The notes under the pieces were generated by a model that saw only the letters and a program-made list of their open reading frames with translations, made no database searches and had not been told where the DNA came from. The position numbers and the translations under genes were made by a program. Source: an uncultured Alphaproteobacteria bacterium (GTDB lineage: Bacteria > Pseudomonadota > Alphaproteobacteria > Rhizobiales > Ancalomicrobiaceae). Taken from it: a DNA stretch of 60,394 bases. The DNA lies in contig CALBKH010000087.1 of the NCBI GenBank assembly GCA_937892955.1, positions 1 through 60,394 of the forward strand, given 5' to 3'. Below are positions 24,301-32,541 of this stretch, piece after piece. The stretch's first letter is position 1. Every line of letters begins with the position of its first letter.

Positions 24301-24761
24301 TGCAGGTCGTGACCGAGGTACCAGTGGATCGCCGCCGCGCCGAGGACTCCGCTCAGTGCGGGTGCGATCCCGCCGACGAAGATGAGAGCGCCGAAGAAGA
24401 TCGGAATCGAGCGGTCGAGCCGCCGTTCGCCCAACCAACGAAGCCCGAGAAGTGCGATCGAGACCTCGAGCGCGTCGACGCCGGCGAGGATGACCGCGAG
24501 TTCGAGCGGCGTGCCGAGCAGGATCGACGACAGCGTTCCCGCGCCCCAGATCCCGACGAGGGTTGCCGGTACCGGGATCCGCGGATCGCGCCAGAGCATC
24601 GCCACGGCGAAAGAGGTCGCCGGCCAGAACGCCGCGATCTCGCCCCAGCTGCGCGACATGCCGAGGCCGAGCGCCGCGAGCAGGAAGAAGCCGACGACCA
24701 CCGCCGCCACCCGGATTTGGGACACGAGCCAGCCGTCCTTCTTGATTTCGCCGTCGCCCAT
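21378..24761 (-). CDS. MASE1-PAS-PAS-PAS-GGDEF-EAL membrane protein (cyclic-di-GMP turnover)
   Basis: An 1127-residue inner-membrane protein. The N-terminal MASE1 domain (about 10-300) has eight or so hydrophobic segments and the FWPATSFAVAMLW motif. Three PAS modules follow (about 302-680). The GGDEF domain has an intact LGGDEFGIL and an RRQD inhibitory site five residues before it. In the EAL domain the first motif reads ELL rather than EAL, but NLS, ITET, LDDFGAG, LKIDG, EFVED and AQGY are present. Both synthase and phosphodiesterase activity are therefore possible. It is divergent from the globin-coupled receptor, sharing a 401-bp regulatory region. The start at 24761 has GGGGATGGT upstream. 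Confidence 0.94.
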   Translation of the reverse strand: MGDGEIKKDGWLVSQIRVAAVVVGFFLLAALGLGMSRSWGEIAAFWPATSFAVAMLWRDPRIPVPATLVGIWGAGTLSSILLGTPLELAVILAGVDALEVSIALLGLRWLGERRLDRSIPIFFGALIFVGGIAPALSGVLGAAAIHWYLGHDLHAVWTTWWVGNALGTALLLPVMTSVTRRRLAETLEGQALLEAVGLTVVAALVVVVTVTRIGQPNLLMAIPVIIAAVRLNPFATAALGSATVVSVVGASLLGLTITVPGGGQGASVGAWSLGAVLLPYSIALLIDELARERERLAASEHHFRVAMDRSPFGMVLLDTCGRIYAVNRSLCEFLGYDPEDLLGHSPVEFTCGDDRDLVVDRMKRLLAGEIDEYSLEKQFFHKNGTPMWTFIAVSLVRDERSGAPLYMIAQMQDISDRKATEEALEESESRWNFALESAGQGVWDHDYGRGTTFYSPMWARMLGYEPEEISTESDAWLALVHPHDLPRLLHQEQVHLTGESQQFESEFRMRHKDGHWLWILDRGKVIARDVDGRPLRMVGTHTDITEHRKLTEALQEEKERLRITLHSIGDGVICTDASGRVTFMNPIAEQLTGWAASAALLRPVEIVFRLIDERNDHPIEGTVAQCLARLDRVSRDEGVLLVGRGGARVDVKASASPVRTPAGEVLGTVLVFQDVTRARTLQKELAQMARQDALTGLPNRSSFETVLTEVCAAAGDSEAGHALCFLDLDRFKIVNDTAGHAAGDALLREVGRVIREQMRRQDRIARLGGDEFGILLADCGEEDARNIAERLLERIGRVRFAWQDRVYEVGASIGIARIDGDIPLAADVMSRADVACYAAKAAGRNRVSVYHPSEGDARRHHHELHTAAGIRAALDDDRFVVHAQEILDLRPSGHLQRHCELLVRMRDDDGALLSPGAFIPAAERYGLMASIDRWVIRRVLHTYGRAILAVPRLTVSINLSANSLEDPDLVDFLAAELERSVLPPHRLRFEITETSLINNLTNAAKLVAALRAAGYAIMLDDFGAGVSSFAYLENFPTDYLKIDGGFVRKMKDNPVDRAIVESINDIGHKLGAVTIAEFVEDAETLEILRAIGLDMAQGYHIARPIPLETLLLEFTDDEVDGAGARTA

Positions 24762-24997
24762 ACCATCCCCGTTTTCCGACCCTCAGCGGGCGCAAATCTT
24801 CGGTCGACTTTCGAGAATCATCCCTAAGATTCGGTGAAACCAGAATAGTTTGCACCGCTGCGGCGCCACGGGAAGTACGACCTGCGAAGCCGACGCGAGA
24901 GAAGACGCAGCAGCCGCTCCGATTTCTTCGCCGGCCACCGCGCCGTGATTGTGGGCGTCACAAAAACAAGCCGATCGCGAATTTCGATCCGACCGTC

Positions 24998-25012
24998 TTA
25001 ACTTCGCGTTAA
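24998..25012. promoter_or_regulatory. Perfect CtrA-type site TTAA-N7-TTAA
   Basis: TTAACTTCGCGTTAA matches the full alphaproteobacterial CtrA consensus TTAA-N7-TTAA with exact spacing, 151 bp before the globin-coupled receptor start and 237 bp before the GGDEF-EAL start. CtrA commonly controls motility and chemotaxis genes in this class. Confidence 0.65.
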
Positions 25013-25067
25013 TCACGTGAAACCAAGCTGAAACAATCTTGGGTCGAAGTGGATGTGTCGCGTTCAG

Positions 25068-25082
25068 ATTACGTAACGTAAT
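25068..25082. promoter_or_regulatory. Perfect 15-bp palindrome upstream of the globin-coupled receptor
   Basis: ATTACGTAACGTAAT is symmetric about its central base and lies 81 bp before the receptor start. A near copy is at 13737-13751 before the other chemoreceptor unit. Confidence 0.55.
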
Positions 25083-25162
25083 AGAAACAACGAAACAGGC
25101 TGCACCACTTCCGCCCGATCCCGTCCAGACGACCACCGATGGTACACCTTGGAAAGACGATC

Positions 25163-26521
25163 ATGGCAGCGACCGACGAGATCAGACGCCGACTGGACTT
25201 CGCCCGCATCGACCGGGATACGCTCACCACGTTGCCGACCGTGTTCGACATCGTCTCACCGCATCTCGACGACATCCTGCGTCGCTTCTACGACCACATC
25301 CGACGCGAGCCGGAACTGGCGCGCCTCGTCGGCAACCGCTCGAAAGATCTCGCCGCCGCTCAGAGCCGGCACTGGTCGCGGGTGTTCTCCGGCCGCTTCG
25401 ACGACGACTACGCCCGTTCGGTCCGCGCGATCGGCCTCGCCCATCACCGCATCGGCCTCGAACCACGCTGGTACATGGGTGGATACCAGTTCGTGCTCAA
25501 CGAGCTGATCGCCCTTCTCGTCGCCGATTGCGGGCGTGACAAGGCGAGCCTGGTGAAGCGCACGACCGCGCTCACCAAAGCGGTGTTCCTCGACATGGAT
25601 CTCGCCATCAGCGTCTATCAGGAGGTCCTGCTCGAAGAGCGCGCACGCCACGCCACCTTCGTCGAAGGTGCGATCGGCCGCTTCAAAGGCGCGACCGAGA
25701 ACATCCTCGGCGAGGTCGGCGCCTGTTCGGGCAAGATGCTCGGCACGGCGAAGTCGCTCGCCGGGATCGCCTCCGACGCCGGAAATCAGGCGACCAGCGC
25801 CTCCGCGGCCGCGGAAGAGACCTCCACCATGGTGCAATCGGTGGCGAGCGCCGCGGAGGAGATGAGCGCCTCGATCGGCGAGATCGGCCGCCAGATCGGT
25901 GCCGCCACCGGCATCGTCGACCGCGCCAACGGCATGACGGCGCAGATGGCCCAGGCGATCGAAGCTCTCGCCCAGTCCGGGTCCCACATCGGCGCCGTCG
26001 TCGGGCTGATCCAGGCGATCGCCGGCCAGACCAACCTGCTCGCCCTCAACGCCACCATCGAAGCGGCACGCGCCGGTGAAGCCGGGCGCGGCTTCGCCGT
26101 CGTCGCCTCGGAGGTGAAGAACCTCGCCGGCCAGACCGCCAAGGCGACCGAAGAGATCTCCCGCCGCGTCGCCGACATCCAGGCGGGGACCGGCAAGGCG
26201 GTCGATGCGATCGACGAGATCGGCCGGATCATGCGCGAGATCGGTGGCGTCACCGCCTCCATCGCCGCCGCGATCGAGGAACAGGGAACGGTGACGCAGG
26301 ACATCGCAGGCTCGGTCGCGCAGGCCGCCGACGGCACCGTCGTTCTCGCCCGCTCGGTCGCCGCCGTCGACACGGCGATCGGCGAGACCCGCCGCAACGC
26401 GGTCGACGTCGAAGCCGTCGCCAAGATCTTCGGCGATCGCACCACGACGCTGGCGGAGGCCGTCACGGTCTTCCTCGAGGCGTTGCGCCGCGGCCCCGAG
26501 AGCGAGCGCCGCACCGGCTGA
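25163..26521 (+). CDS. Globin-coupled chemotaxis transducer (HemAT-like)
   Basis: A 452-residue soluble receptor with no membrane segment. The N-terminal protoglobin domain (about 1-165) carries AIGLAHHRIGLEPRWYMGGY, with the proximal-His region of globin-coupled sensors. The C-terminal MCP domain has the hairpin QAIAGQTNLLALNATIEAAR followed by AGEAGRGFAVVASEVKNLA. I infer cytosolic haem-based aerotaxis. ATG 25163 is preferred to 25139 because GGAAAG lies six bases before it. A CtrA-type site and a palindrome lie upstream. No methylation-enzyme docking pentapeptide is seen. Confidence 0.94.
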   Translation: MAATDEIRRRLDFARIDRDTLTTLPTVFDIVSPHLDDILRRFYDHIRREPELARLVGNRSKDLAAAQSRHWSRVFSGRFDDDYARSVRAIGLAHHRIGLEPRWYMGGYQFVLNELIALLVADCGRDKASLVKRTTALTKAVFLDMDLAISVYQEVLLEERARHATFVEGAIGRFKGATENILGEVGACSGKMLGTAKSLAGIASDAGNQATSASAAAEETSTMVQSVASAAEEMSASIGEIGRQIGAATGIVDRANGMTAQMAQAIEALAQSGSHIGAVVGLIQAIAGQTNLLALNATIEAARAGEAGRGFAVVASEVKNLAGQTAKATEEISRRVADIQAGTGKAVDAIDEIGRIMREIGGVTASIAAAIEEQGTVTQDIAGSVAQAADGTVVLARSVAAVDTAIGETRRNAVDVEAVAKIFGDRTTTLAEAVTVFLEALRRGPESERRTG

Positions 26522-26537
26522 CCGGCGGCGCTCCGCT

Positions 26538-27524
26538 TCACGGCACCAGCACGGCGGCCCCGGCGAAGCGCCCGGCACGCAGATCGTCGAGGGCTTCGTT
26601 CGCCCGCTCGAGCGGGTAGACGTGGGTGGCGATATGCGGCCGCGCGTCCTTCGCCACGGCGAGGAAGTCGCGCGCATCGGCGCGCGTCAGGTTGGCGACC
26701 GACACCACCTCGCGCTCCTGCCAGAGAAGCGCATAGGGGAAGGCGGGGATGTCGCTCATGTGGATGCCGCCGCACACCACACGGCCCCCCTTCTTCACCA
26801 CCCGCAGCGCCTCCGGCACCAACTCGCCGACCGGCGCGAAGATGATCGCCGCATCGAGCGCCTCCGGCGGCGTCGCCCCGGCGTCGCCGGCCCAGTCGCA
26901 GCCGAGCGACAGGGCGAAGGCCTGCGCGTCCGCGTCCCCCGGCCGGGTGAAGGCGAAGACGCGACGACCCTGGTGCTTCGCCACCTGGGCGACGATGTGG
27001 GCGGCGGCGCCGAAACCGTAGAGGCCGAGAACCCGCCCCTCCCCCGCCTTGACCAGCGAGCGCCAGCCGATGAGGCCGGCGCACATCAGCGGCGCGGCGG
27101 CGACGTCGTCGAGATCGAGATCGTCGAGCGGCACCGCGAATGCGGCGTCGGCGACCACATGGGTGGCGAACCCGCCGTCGCGATCCCAGCCGGTGAAGGC
27201 CGGTTCGTCGCACAGGTTCTCGGCGCCGCCGGCGCACCACGGGCAGGTGCCGCAGGTGTGGCCGAGCCAGGGAATGCCGACGCGCTGGCCCAGGGTGAGA
27301 TCGGTGACGCCGGACCCGAGCCCGTCGACGTGGCCGACGATCTCGTGACCCGGCACCACCGAGGCGCGATGCGGCGGCAGGTCGCCGTCGACGACGTGGA
27401 GATCGGTGCGGCAGACCGCGCAGGCCGAGACCTTCACCCGGATCTCACCGGGACCGGGGACCGGATCGGGCCGCTCCTCGAGCACCAGAGGCGTTTTCGG
27501 TCGCCGCAGCACCATCGCACGCAT
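26538..27524 (-). CDS. Zinc-dependent alcohol dehydrogenase (MDR family)
   Basis: A 328-residue medium-chain dehydrogenase. Catalytic-zinc ligands are in SACAVCRTDLH and VPGHEIVGHV; the structural zinc site is HTCGTCPWCAGGAENLC with four Cys. The nucleotide-binding turn is LYGFGAAAHIVAQVA (about 169-183). It resembles AdhP/YogA-type enzymes, oxidising alcohols or reducing aldehydes with NAD(P). CGGAGGA precedes ATG 27524. It converges on the globin-coupled receptor with 16 bp between and is divergent from the Old Yellow Enzyme gene. Substrate is not predictable. Confidence 0.92.
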   Translation of the reverse strand: MRAMVLRRPKTPLVLEERPDPVPGPGEIRVKVSACAVCRTDLHVVDGDLPPHRASVVPGHEIVGHVDGLGSGVTDLTLGQRVGIPWLGHTCGTCPWCAGGAENLCDEPAFTGWDRDGGFATHVVADAAFAVPLDDLDLDDVAAAPLMCAGLIGWRSLVKAGEGRVLGLYGFGAAAHIVAQVAKHQGRRVFAFTRPGDADAQAFALSLGCDWAGDAGATPPEALDAAIIFAPVGELVPEALRVVKKGGRVVCGGIHMSDIPAFPYALLWQEREVVSVANLTRADARDFLAVAKDARPHIATHVYPLERANEALDDLRAGRFAGAAVLVP

Positions 27525-27699
27525 GTCGCATCCTCCGATCGGTGAGCCCGGAGACTCTAGGGCGTCGAGGGCTTCGCGGACAGCCGGTGGATTGCGGAGC
27601 GGAGCCATGCGGTCCGCCTCTGGCGCGTCGGCGCCCCGCCGCCCATATTCGGCGTACCCCGCCGCACCGTCCGGCGCCCCCTCCGCTCGAGGATCCCCG

Positions 27700-28770
27700 A
27701 TGCCGTCTCTGTTCGACCCGCTCGTCGCCGGCGAATTCGCCCTGCGCAACCGCATCGTCATGGCGCCGCTCACCCGCTGCCGCGCCGGCGCCGGTCGCGT
27801 GCCGACCGATCTCAACGTCGAATACTATGTCCAGCGCGCCGATGCCGGGATGATCCTGACCGAGGCGACGGCGGTGACGCCGAAGGGCGTCGGCTACCCC
27901 GATACGCCGGGCCTGTGGTCCGACGAACAGGTCGCCGGCTGGCGCAAGGTCACCGACGCGGTCCACGCGAAGGGCGGGCTGATCGTCGCCCAGCTCTGGC
28001 ACGTCGGCCGCATCTCCGATCCGATCTACCTCGACGGTGATCAGCCGGTCGCCCCGAGCGCCGTGCAGCCGGCCGGCCATGTCACGCTGGTCCGGCCGAA
28101 GCGGCGGTTCGTGACGCCGCGAGCGCTGGCGATCGAGGAGATCCCCGGCATCGTCGCCGCCTACGCGCGCGGCGCGGCGAACGCGAAAGCCGCCGGCTTC
28201 GACGGCGTCGAGATCCACGCCGCCAACGGCTACCTGATCGACCAGTTCCTCCAGGACGAGACCAACCACCGGACCGACGCCTATGGCGGTTCGATCGAGA
28301 ACCGGGCGCGCTTCCTGCTCGAGGTGACCGATGCGGTGATCGCCGTGTGGGGGTCGGGTCGGGTCGGCATCCATCTGGCGCCGCGCTGCGACGCCAACGA
28401 TGCCGGGGACTCCAATCCGCGCGCCGTCTTCACCCACGTCGCCGAAGAACTGGCGAAGCGGAAGGTGGCGTTCCTGTTCCTGCGCGAGCGCATCGCCGAC
28501 GACAGCCTTCTCCCCGAGATCAAGCGCATCTTCGGCGGCGTGGTGATCGCCAACGAGGGGCTGACGCGAGAGAGCGCCGAAGCGCTGCTCGACGCCGGCA
28601 CCGCCGACGCCGCCGCCTGGGGCAAGGCCTTCATCGCCAACCCCGACCTCGTCGGACGCATCGCCACCGACGCCCCGCAGAACCCGCTCGACGTCGCCAC
28701 CCTCTACGGCAACGACAACGGCCCGAAGGGCTACACCGACTATCCGGCGCTCGAACCGGCGGCGGGGTGA
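27700..28770 (+). CDS. Old Yellow Enzyme family alkene reductase (NemA-like)
   Basis: A 356-residue FMN-dependent ene-reductase with a TIM barrel. Seen: LFDPLVAGEFALRNRIVMAP and LTRCRAGAG at the N-terminus, AQLWHVGRIS, DGVEIHAANGYLIDQFLQ (active-site His and Asn) and RTDAYGGSIENRARF with the proton-donor Tyr. It reduces activated C=C bonds or nitro groups with NADPH. CGAGGATCCCCG precedes ATG 27700. It is divergent from the alcohol dehydrogenase, and the pair could be co-regulated in electrophile detoxification (inference). A 125-bp palindromic element follows. Confidence 0.93.
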   Translation: MPSLFDPLVAGEFALRNRIVMAPLTRCRAGAGRVPTDLNVEYYVQRADAGMILTEATAVTPKGVGYPDTPGLWSDEQVAGWRKVTDAVHAKGGLIVAQLWHVGRISDPIYLDGDQPVAPSAVQPAGHVTLVRPKRRFVTPRALAIEEIPGIVAAYARGAANAKAAGFDGVEIHAANGYLIDQFLQDETNHRTDAYGGSIENRARFLLEVTDAVIAVWGSGRVGIHLAPRCDANDAGDSNPRAVFTHVAEELAKRKVAFLFLRERIADDSLLPEIKRIFGGVVIANEGLTRESAEALLDAGTADAAAWGKAFIANPDLVGRIATDAPQNPLDVATLYGNDNGPKGYTDYPALEPAAG

Positions 28771-28817
28771 CGGCGGCGGTCGATCGGCGGCGGATGCGCG
28801 TCGGCCGACAGGCTCGG

Positions 28818-28942
28818 TGCGCGATGCTTCGAGACGGGCCCCTCGCGGGGCGCTCCTCAGCATGAGGTGTTTGTTTTTTCCGGAAAACCAAGAAGCGCCT
28901 CATGCTGAGGAGCGCCGAAGGCGCGTCTCGAAGCATCGCGCA
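28818..28942. repeat. 125-bp composite palindromic repeat (Rhizobiales dispersed type)
   Basis: Outer arms TGCGCGATGCTTCGAGAC (28818-28835) and its complement (28925-28942) are perfect. Inner arms GCGCTCCTCAGCATGAGG (28850-28867) and 28898-28915 are also perfect. The loop is T-rich then A-containing (GTTTGTTTTTTCCGG). It lies between two converging genes. Similar CTTCGAGACG...CTCCTCAGCATGAGG elements are common in Rhizobiales genomes, as I recall. Confidence 0.8.
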
Positions 28943-29012
28943 CGGAGGTCGACCCGGTCCGTCACCTCCACCGGCGCAACTCACCTTCGGCTCGTCGCCC
29001 CCCACCTTCCCC

Positions 29013-30728
29013 TCACCCGTCGATCAGCTCGAAGCGATCGACGTCGACGAGACCCTTGTCGGTGACCTTGAGGTGGGGGATCACCGGCAGCGGCAGGAAG
29101 GCCATCTGCAGGAACGGCTCGGTCAGCGTCACTCCGAGACCCTTGGCCGCGGCACGCAGCGGCACCAGTTGGTCGTGCACCGTCTCGTGTGACCCGAGGC
29201 TCATCAGCCCGGCCGACGCCAGTGGCAGTTCCGCGACCACCCGCCCGCCCTCGACGACGACGAAGCCGCCCTCGATCTCGGCCATGCGATTGACCGCCGT
29301 CGCCATGTCGGCGTCCGAGGCGCCGCACACGGTGATGTTGTGGCTGTCGTGGCCGACGGAAGCGGCGATGGCGCCGCGCTTCAGACCGAAGCCTTGCGTG
29401 AAGGCCCGGCCGATGCCGCCGCCACGGCCGTGGCGCTCGACCACCGCGATCTTTATGACGTCCTGATCGAGATCGACCCGGCGCTCGCCGTTCGCGTAAG
29501 GCAGGGACAGGTCGCGCCGCTCGGTGACGATGCGGCCGGGAACGATGCCGATCACCGGCGTCGACGGCCCCGCGCCCGGCGAACGGAAGTCGCCCGCCGC
29601 CACCTGCGGCGCGTGGATCGAGTGCCGACCGATCGGCTCGATCCGCCGCCGCGCGGCGAACAGCGCCTCGTCGACCGGCCGTCCGGCGGCGATCACCTGC
29701 GCCACCCGGCAATCGTCGAAATCGTCGAGGAGCACGAGATCGGCGCGCCAGCCCGGCGCCACCATGCCGCGATCGTGCAGGCGGAAGGCGCGGGCCGCCG
29801 ACCACGAGGCGGCACGATAGGCGGCGAGCGGCGGCACACCGAGGCGGATGGCGGTGCGGATCACGAAGTCGAGGTGACCCTCCTCGGCGATGTCGAGCGG
29901 ATTGCGGTCGTCGGTGCAGAAGGCCATGAACGGGCTCGTCCGCTCGGTCAGCACCGGCGCCAAGAGGTGCAGGTCCTTCGACACCGATCCCTCGCGGATC
30001 AGCACCGTCATGCCCTTGCGGATCTTCTCCAGCGCCTCTTCGCGCGTCGTCGCCTCGTGGTCGGTGCGGATGCCGGCAGCGAGATAGCCGTTGAGGTCGT
30101 AACCGCGCATCAGCGGCGCATGGCCGTCGATGTGGCGCCCGGCGAAGGCCGCGAGCTTGGCCATGCAGCCGGGATCGTGGGCGAAGACGCCGGGGAAGTT
30201 CATGAACTCGGCGAGGCCGAGCACCTTCGGGTGATCGGCATAGGCGAGGAGGTCTTCGGCCGTCAGCCGGGCGCCGGCCGTCTCCAGATGGTCGGTCGCC
30301 GGCACGCAGCTCGACAGCATGACGCGCAGATCGACCACCGTCGTCTCGGCCGAGGCGAGGAAGAAGTCGAAGGCGGCGCGGCCGAGCACGTTGGCGATCT
30401 CGTGCGGGTCGCAGATCGCGGTGGTGACGCCGTGCGGAACGACGCAGCGGTCGAACTCCTGCGGCGTGAGCAGCGAACTTTCGACGTGGAGATGACTGTC
30501 GACGAAACCGGGGACGATCACCTTGCCGCGGGCATCGATCTCGCGCACTCCGCGATAGTCGCCGAAGGTGCCGACGATGCGATCACCGGAGATCGCCACG
30601 TCGGAGGCGGCGAGTTCGCCGGTGACGATGTCGAGGAAGCGACCGCCCTTCAGCACCAGATCGGCGGCTGCAACCCCGCGCCCCTGATCGACGGCGCGTG
30701 CGATGACGTCTTCGATGCGGCTGGCCAT
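29013..30728 (-). CDS. ade: Adenine deaminase
   Basis: A 571-residue amidohydrolase that converts adenine to hypoxanthine and ammonia. Seen: PGFVDSHLHVESS (metal-binding HxH, about 75-87), HGVTTAICDPHEIANVLG, the GHAPLMRGYDLNGY stretch, SDDRN-like FCTDDRNPLDIAEEGHLD and the C-terminal VGHDSHNITVCG. Length and order match the Ade/AdeC family. ATG 30728 is preceded by GAGGAG nine bases upstream. It is divergent from a Liv-type substrate-binding protein, suggesting linked control of nucleobase uptake and use (inference). Confidence 0.95.
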   Translation of the reverse strand: MASRIEDVIARAVDQGRGVAAADLVLKGGRFLDIVTGELAASDVAISGDRIVGTFGDYRGVREIDARGKVIVPGFVDSHLHVESSLLTPQEFDRCVVPHGVTTAICDPHEIANVLGRAAFDFFLASAETTVVDLRVMLSSCVPATDHLETAGARLTAEDLLAYADHPKVLGLAEFMNFPGVFAHDPGCMAKLAAFAGRHIDGHAPLMRGYDLNGYLAAGIRTDHEATTREEALEKIRKGMTVLIREGSVSKDLHLLAPVLTERTSPFMAFCTDDRNPLDIAEEGHLDFVIRTAIRLGVPPLAAYRAASWSAARAFRLHDRGMVAPGWRADLVLLDDFDDCRVAQVIAAGRPVDEALFAARRRIEPIGRHSIHAPQVAAGDFRSPGAGPSTPVIGIVPGRIVTERRDLSLPYANGERRVDLDQDVIKIAVVERHGRGGGIGRAFTQGFGLKRGAIAASVGHDSHNITVCGASDADMATAVNRMAEIEGGFVVVEGGRVVAELPLASAGLMSLGSHETVHDQLVPLRAAAKGLGVTLTEPFLQMAFLPLPVIPHLKVTDKGLVDVDRFELIDG

Positions 30729-31034
30729 CCTTCGCGACTCCTCGGAGCGCCCCCTCTCAGGATACATACGTAGGGCGCGGCGAGCCAGACGGTCGCGACG
30801 ACCGGTCTCGCCGGACGCGAACGATCGCCGGCCGCTCCCCGGTACAATTCGCCGAAACCTCTCTATAAAGGGGTCGGTGCGCGATCCCGCCGGGTCCGCG
30901 ATCGGCGAGAGAGACGCGTGTCTCCTCGCCGGCGGGACGACCGGCCGTGGCAGCGCCGGCGCCGATCCCCTCGGCGCACAGGGAGATCCTCACGTGGCCG
31001 CTCGGTCGCGACGACGAAGAAGAAGGTGAGATCG
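30729..31034. other. Divergent promoter region between adenine deaminase and the ABC importer
   Basis: A 306-bp region without genes. A leader hairpin (CGGCGAG-A-GAGAC / GTCTCCTCGCCG) lies at 30903-30931. A TCTCTATAAAG sequence near 30861 is the most promoter-like feature, but I cannot place a convincing -35. No purine riboswitch core is visible. Confidence 0.4.
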
Positions 31035-32204
31035 ATGCTTCATTCGACCCGTATGGCCGCGTTCGCGGCGACCCTCCTCGCCACGACCGCGGTGGCCTCG
31101 GCCGATCCGATCAAGGTCGGCTTCGTCGCGACGCTCTCCGGCCCGCCGGCGGCTCTCGGCGTGCACATGCGCGACGGTTTCCAACTGGCGGTGAAGGAAC
31201 TGGGCGGCAAGCTCGGCGGGCAGGAGACCGAGGTCATCGTCGTCGACGACGAGTTGAAGCCCGACGTCGCCGTCACCAAGGTCAAGGCGCTTCTGGAGCG
31301 CGACAAGGTTGACGTCGTCGCCGGCGTCGTCTTCTCTAACGTCATGATGGCGATCGCCAAGCCGGTGTTCGAAGCCGAGACGCCGCTGATCTCCGGCAAC
31401 GCCGGCCCCTCGCCGCTCGCCGGCAAGGGCTGCTCGCCCTACTTCTATTCCGCCTCCTACCAGAACGACCAGAACCACGAGACCATGGGCGCCTACGCCC
31501 AGTCGAAGGGCTACAAGAAGGTCGTCCTGATGACGCCGAACTATCAGGCCGGCAAGGACTCGATGGCGGGCTTCAAGCGCGCCTTCAAGGGCGAGGTTCT
31601 CGACGAGATCTTCGTGCCGCTGAACCAGCTCGACTTCTCCGCCGAACTGACCAAGATCGCCGCGGCCGGCCCCGATGCGGTCTTCACCTTCATGCCCGGC
31701 GGCATGGGTGTGAACCTGGTCAAGCAGTGGAACCAGGCCGGTCTCGCCGGCAAGATCCCCTTCCTCTCCGCCTTCACCGTCGACGAGACCACCCTGCCGG
31801 CGACCAAGGACGCCGCGGTCGGTCTGCTTTCCGGCGCGGAATGGGCGCCGAACCTCGACACGCCCGAGAACAAGGCCTTCGTCGCCGCCTACGAGAAGGA
31901 ATACGGCACGGTGCCGTCGCTCTACGCGGCGCAGGGCTACGACGCGGCCAAGCTGATCGACGGCGCGCTCAAGGCCACCGGCGGCAAGACCTCCGACAAG
32001 GCCGCGTTCCGCAAGGCGCTGCTCTCCGCCCCGTTCAAGTCGGTGCGCGGCGGCTTCTCCTTCTCGCCCAACGGCTTCCCCGTCCAGGACTTCTACGTCG
32101 TGCAGGCGGTCAAACGCGCCGACGGCAAGTACGCCACCGAGATCGTCTCCAAGGTCTTCGACAAAGCCGGCGACGCCTACGGGACGGAATGCCCGCTGAA
32201 GTGA
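31035..32204 (+). CDS. Liv-type (HAAT) ABC transporter substrate-binding protein
   Basis: A 389-residue periplasmic binding protein of the branched-chain amino acid/amide family. It has a signal peptide (about 1-23, cut after VASA) and then IKVGFVATLSGPPAALG, GVVFSNVMMAIAKPV, ISGNAGPSPLAGKGC and SYQNDQNHETMGAYAQ. AGAAGGTGAG precedes ATG 31035. It is divergent from adenine deaminase and upstream of permease and ATPase genes, separated from them by 418 bp of repeats. Many members of this family bind nucleobases, amides or aromatic compounds rather than leucine, so the ligand is open. Confidence 0.92.
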   Translation: MLHSTRMAAFAATLLATTAVASADPIKVGFVATLSGPPAALGVHMRDGFQLAVKELGGKLGGQETEVIVVDDELKPDVAVTKVKALLERDKVDVVAGVVFSNVMMAIAKPVFEAETPLISGNAGPSPLAGKGCSPYFYSASYQNDQNHETMGAYAQSKGYKKVVLMTPNYQAGKDSMAGFKRAFKGEVLDEIFVPLNQLDFSAELTKIAAAGPDAVFTFMPGGMGVNLVKQWNQAGLAGKIPFLSAFTVDETTLPATKDAAVGLLSGAEWAPNLDTPENKAFVAAYEKEYGTVPSLYAAQGYDAAKLIDGALKATGGKTSDKAAFRKALLSAPFKSVRGGFSFSPNGFPVQDFYVVQAVKRADGKYATEIVSKVFDKAGDAYGTECPLK

Positions 32205-32214
32205 GAATGATCCT

Positions 32215-32254
32215 CCTTCCCTCCCTCCTCGCGGGGGAGGGTCAGGGAGGGGGG
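32215..32254. repeat. GAGGGGGAGGG-type repeat, third copy
   Basis: CTCCTCGCGGGGGAGGGTCA with the following GGGAGGGGGG matches the 4755-4792 unit in the same orientation. It starts 11 bp after the binding-protein stop and can fold as a GC hairpin. Confidence 0.6.
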
Positions 32255-32409
32255 CCCACTCCACGCGTGAGGGCGTCGGACGCGCCGAGCCCCCCCCGAC
32301 CCGGCTTCGCTTGGCCGCTTCCCCGCGAGGGGCAGAAGAACCCCGAGCGGGCCTGCGACGAGGACGAGAGACCTCTGACGATCGCGCCAGAGGATGCATG
32401 CCCCCTCCG

Positions 32410-32541
32410 CCGTCATCCCCGGCGAGCAAAGCGAGGGAAGGGGATCCAGGAGGGCGCCGCCGCGACGCACCGTTTCGGCGAGACTCGAACCGCCACCCTG
32501 GATCCCCTTCCCCTCCGCTACGCTACGGCCGGAGATGACGG
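32410..32541. repeat. 132-bp inverted repeat element
   Basis: The left arm begins CCGTCATCCCCGG (32410) and ends GGGGATCCAGG (32450). The right arm begins CCTGGATCCCC (32497) and ends GGAGATGACGG (32541). The ends are perfect complements and the arm interiors partly match. It has the form of a dispersed intergenic palindromic element. Confidence 0.75.

Larger units (their letters stand above)
24762..25162. other. Divergent regulatory region between the GGDEF-EAL gene and the globin-coupled receptor
   Basis: A 401-bp non-coding region. It holds a perfect CtrA-type site at 24998-25012 and a 15-bp palindrome at 25068-25082. No hairpin terminator or small RNA is evident. Confidence 0.7.

Noticed and set aside
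21378..24761. EAL domain judged inactive because the motif reads ELL
   Set aside because: The catalytic Glu is kept and the other metal and loop motifs (DDFGAG, KIDG, EFVED, QG) are intact; ELL-type variants can be active.
21462..24827. A long plus-strand frame opposite the GGDEF-EAL gene
   Set aside because: No domain motifs; the opposite strand carries intact MASE1, PAS, GGDEF and EAL sequences.
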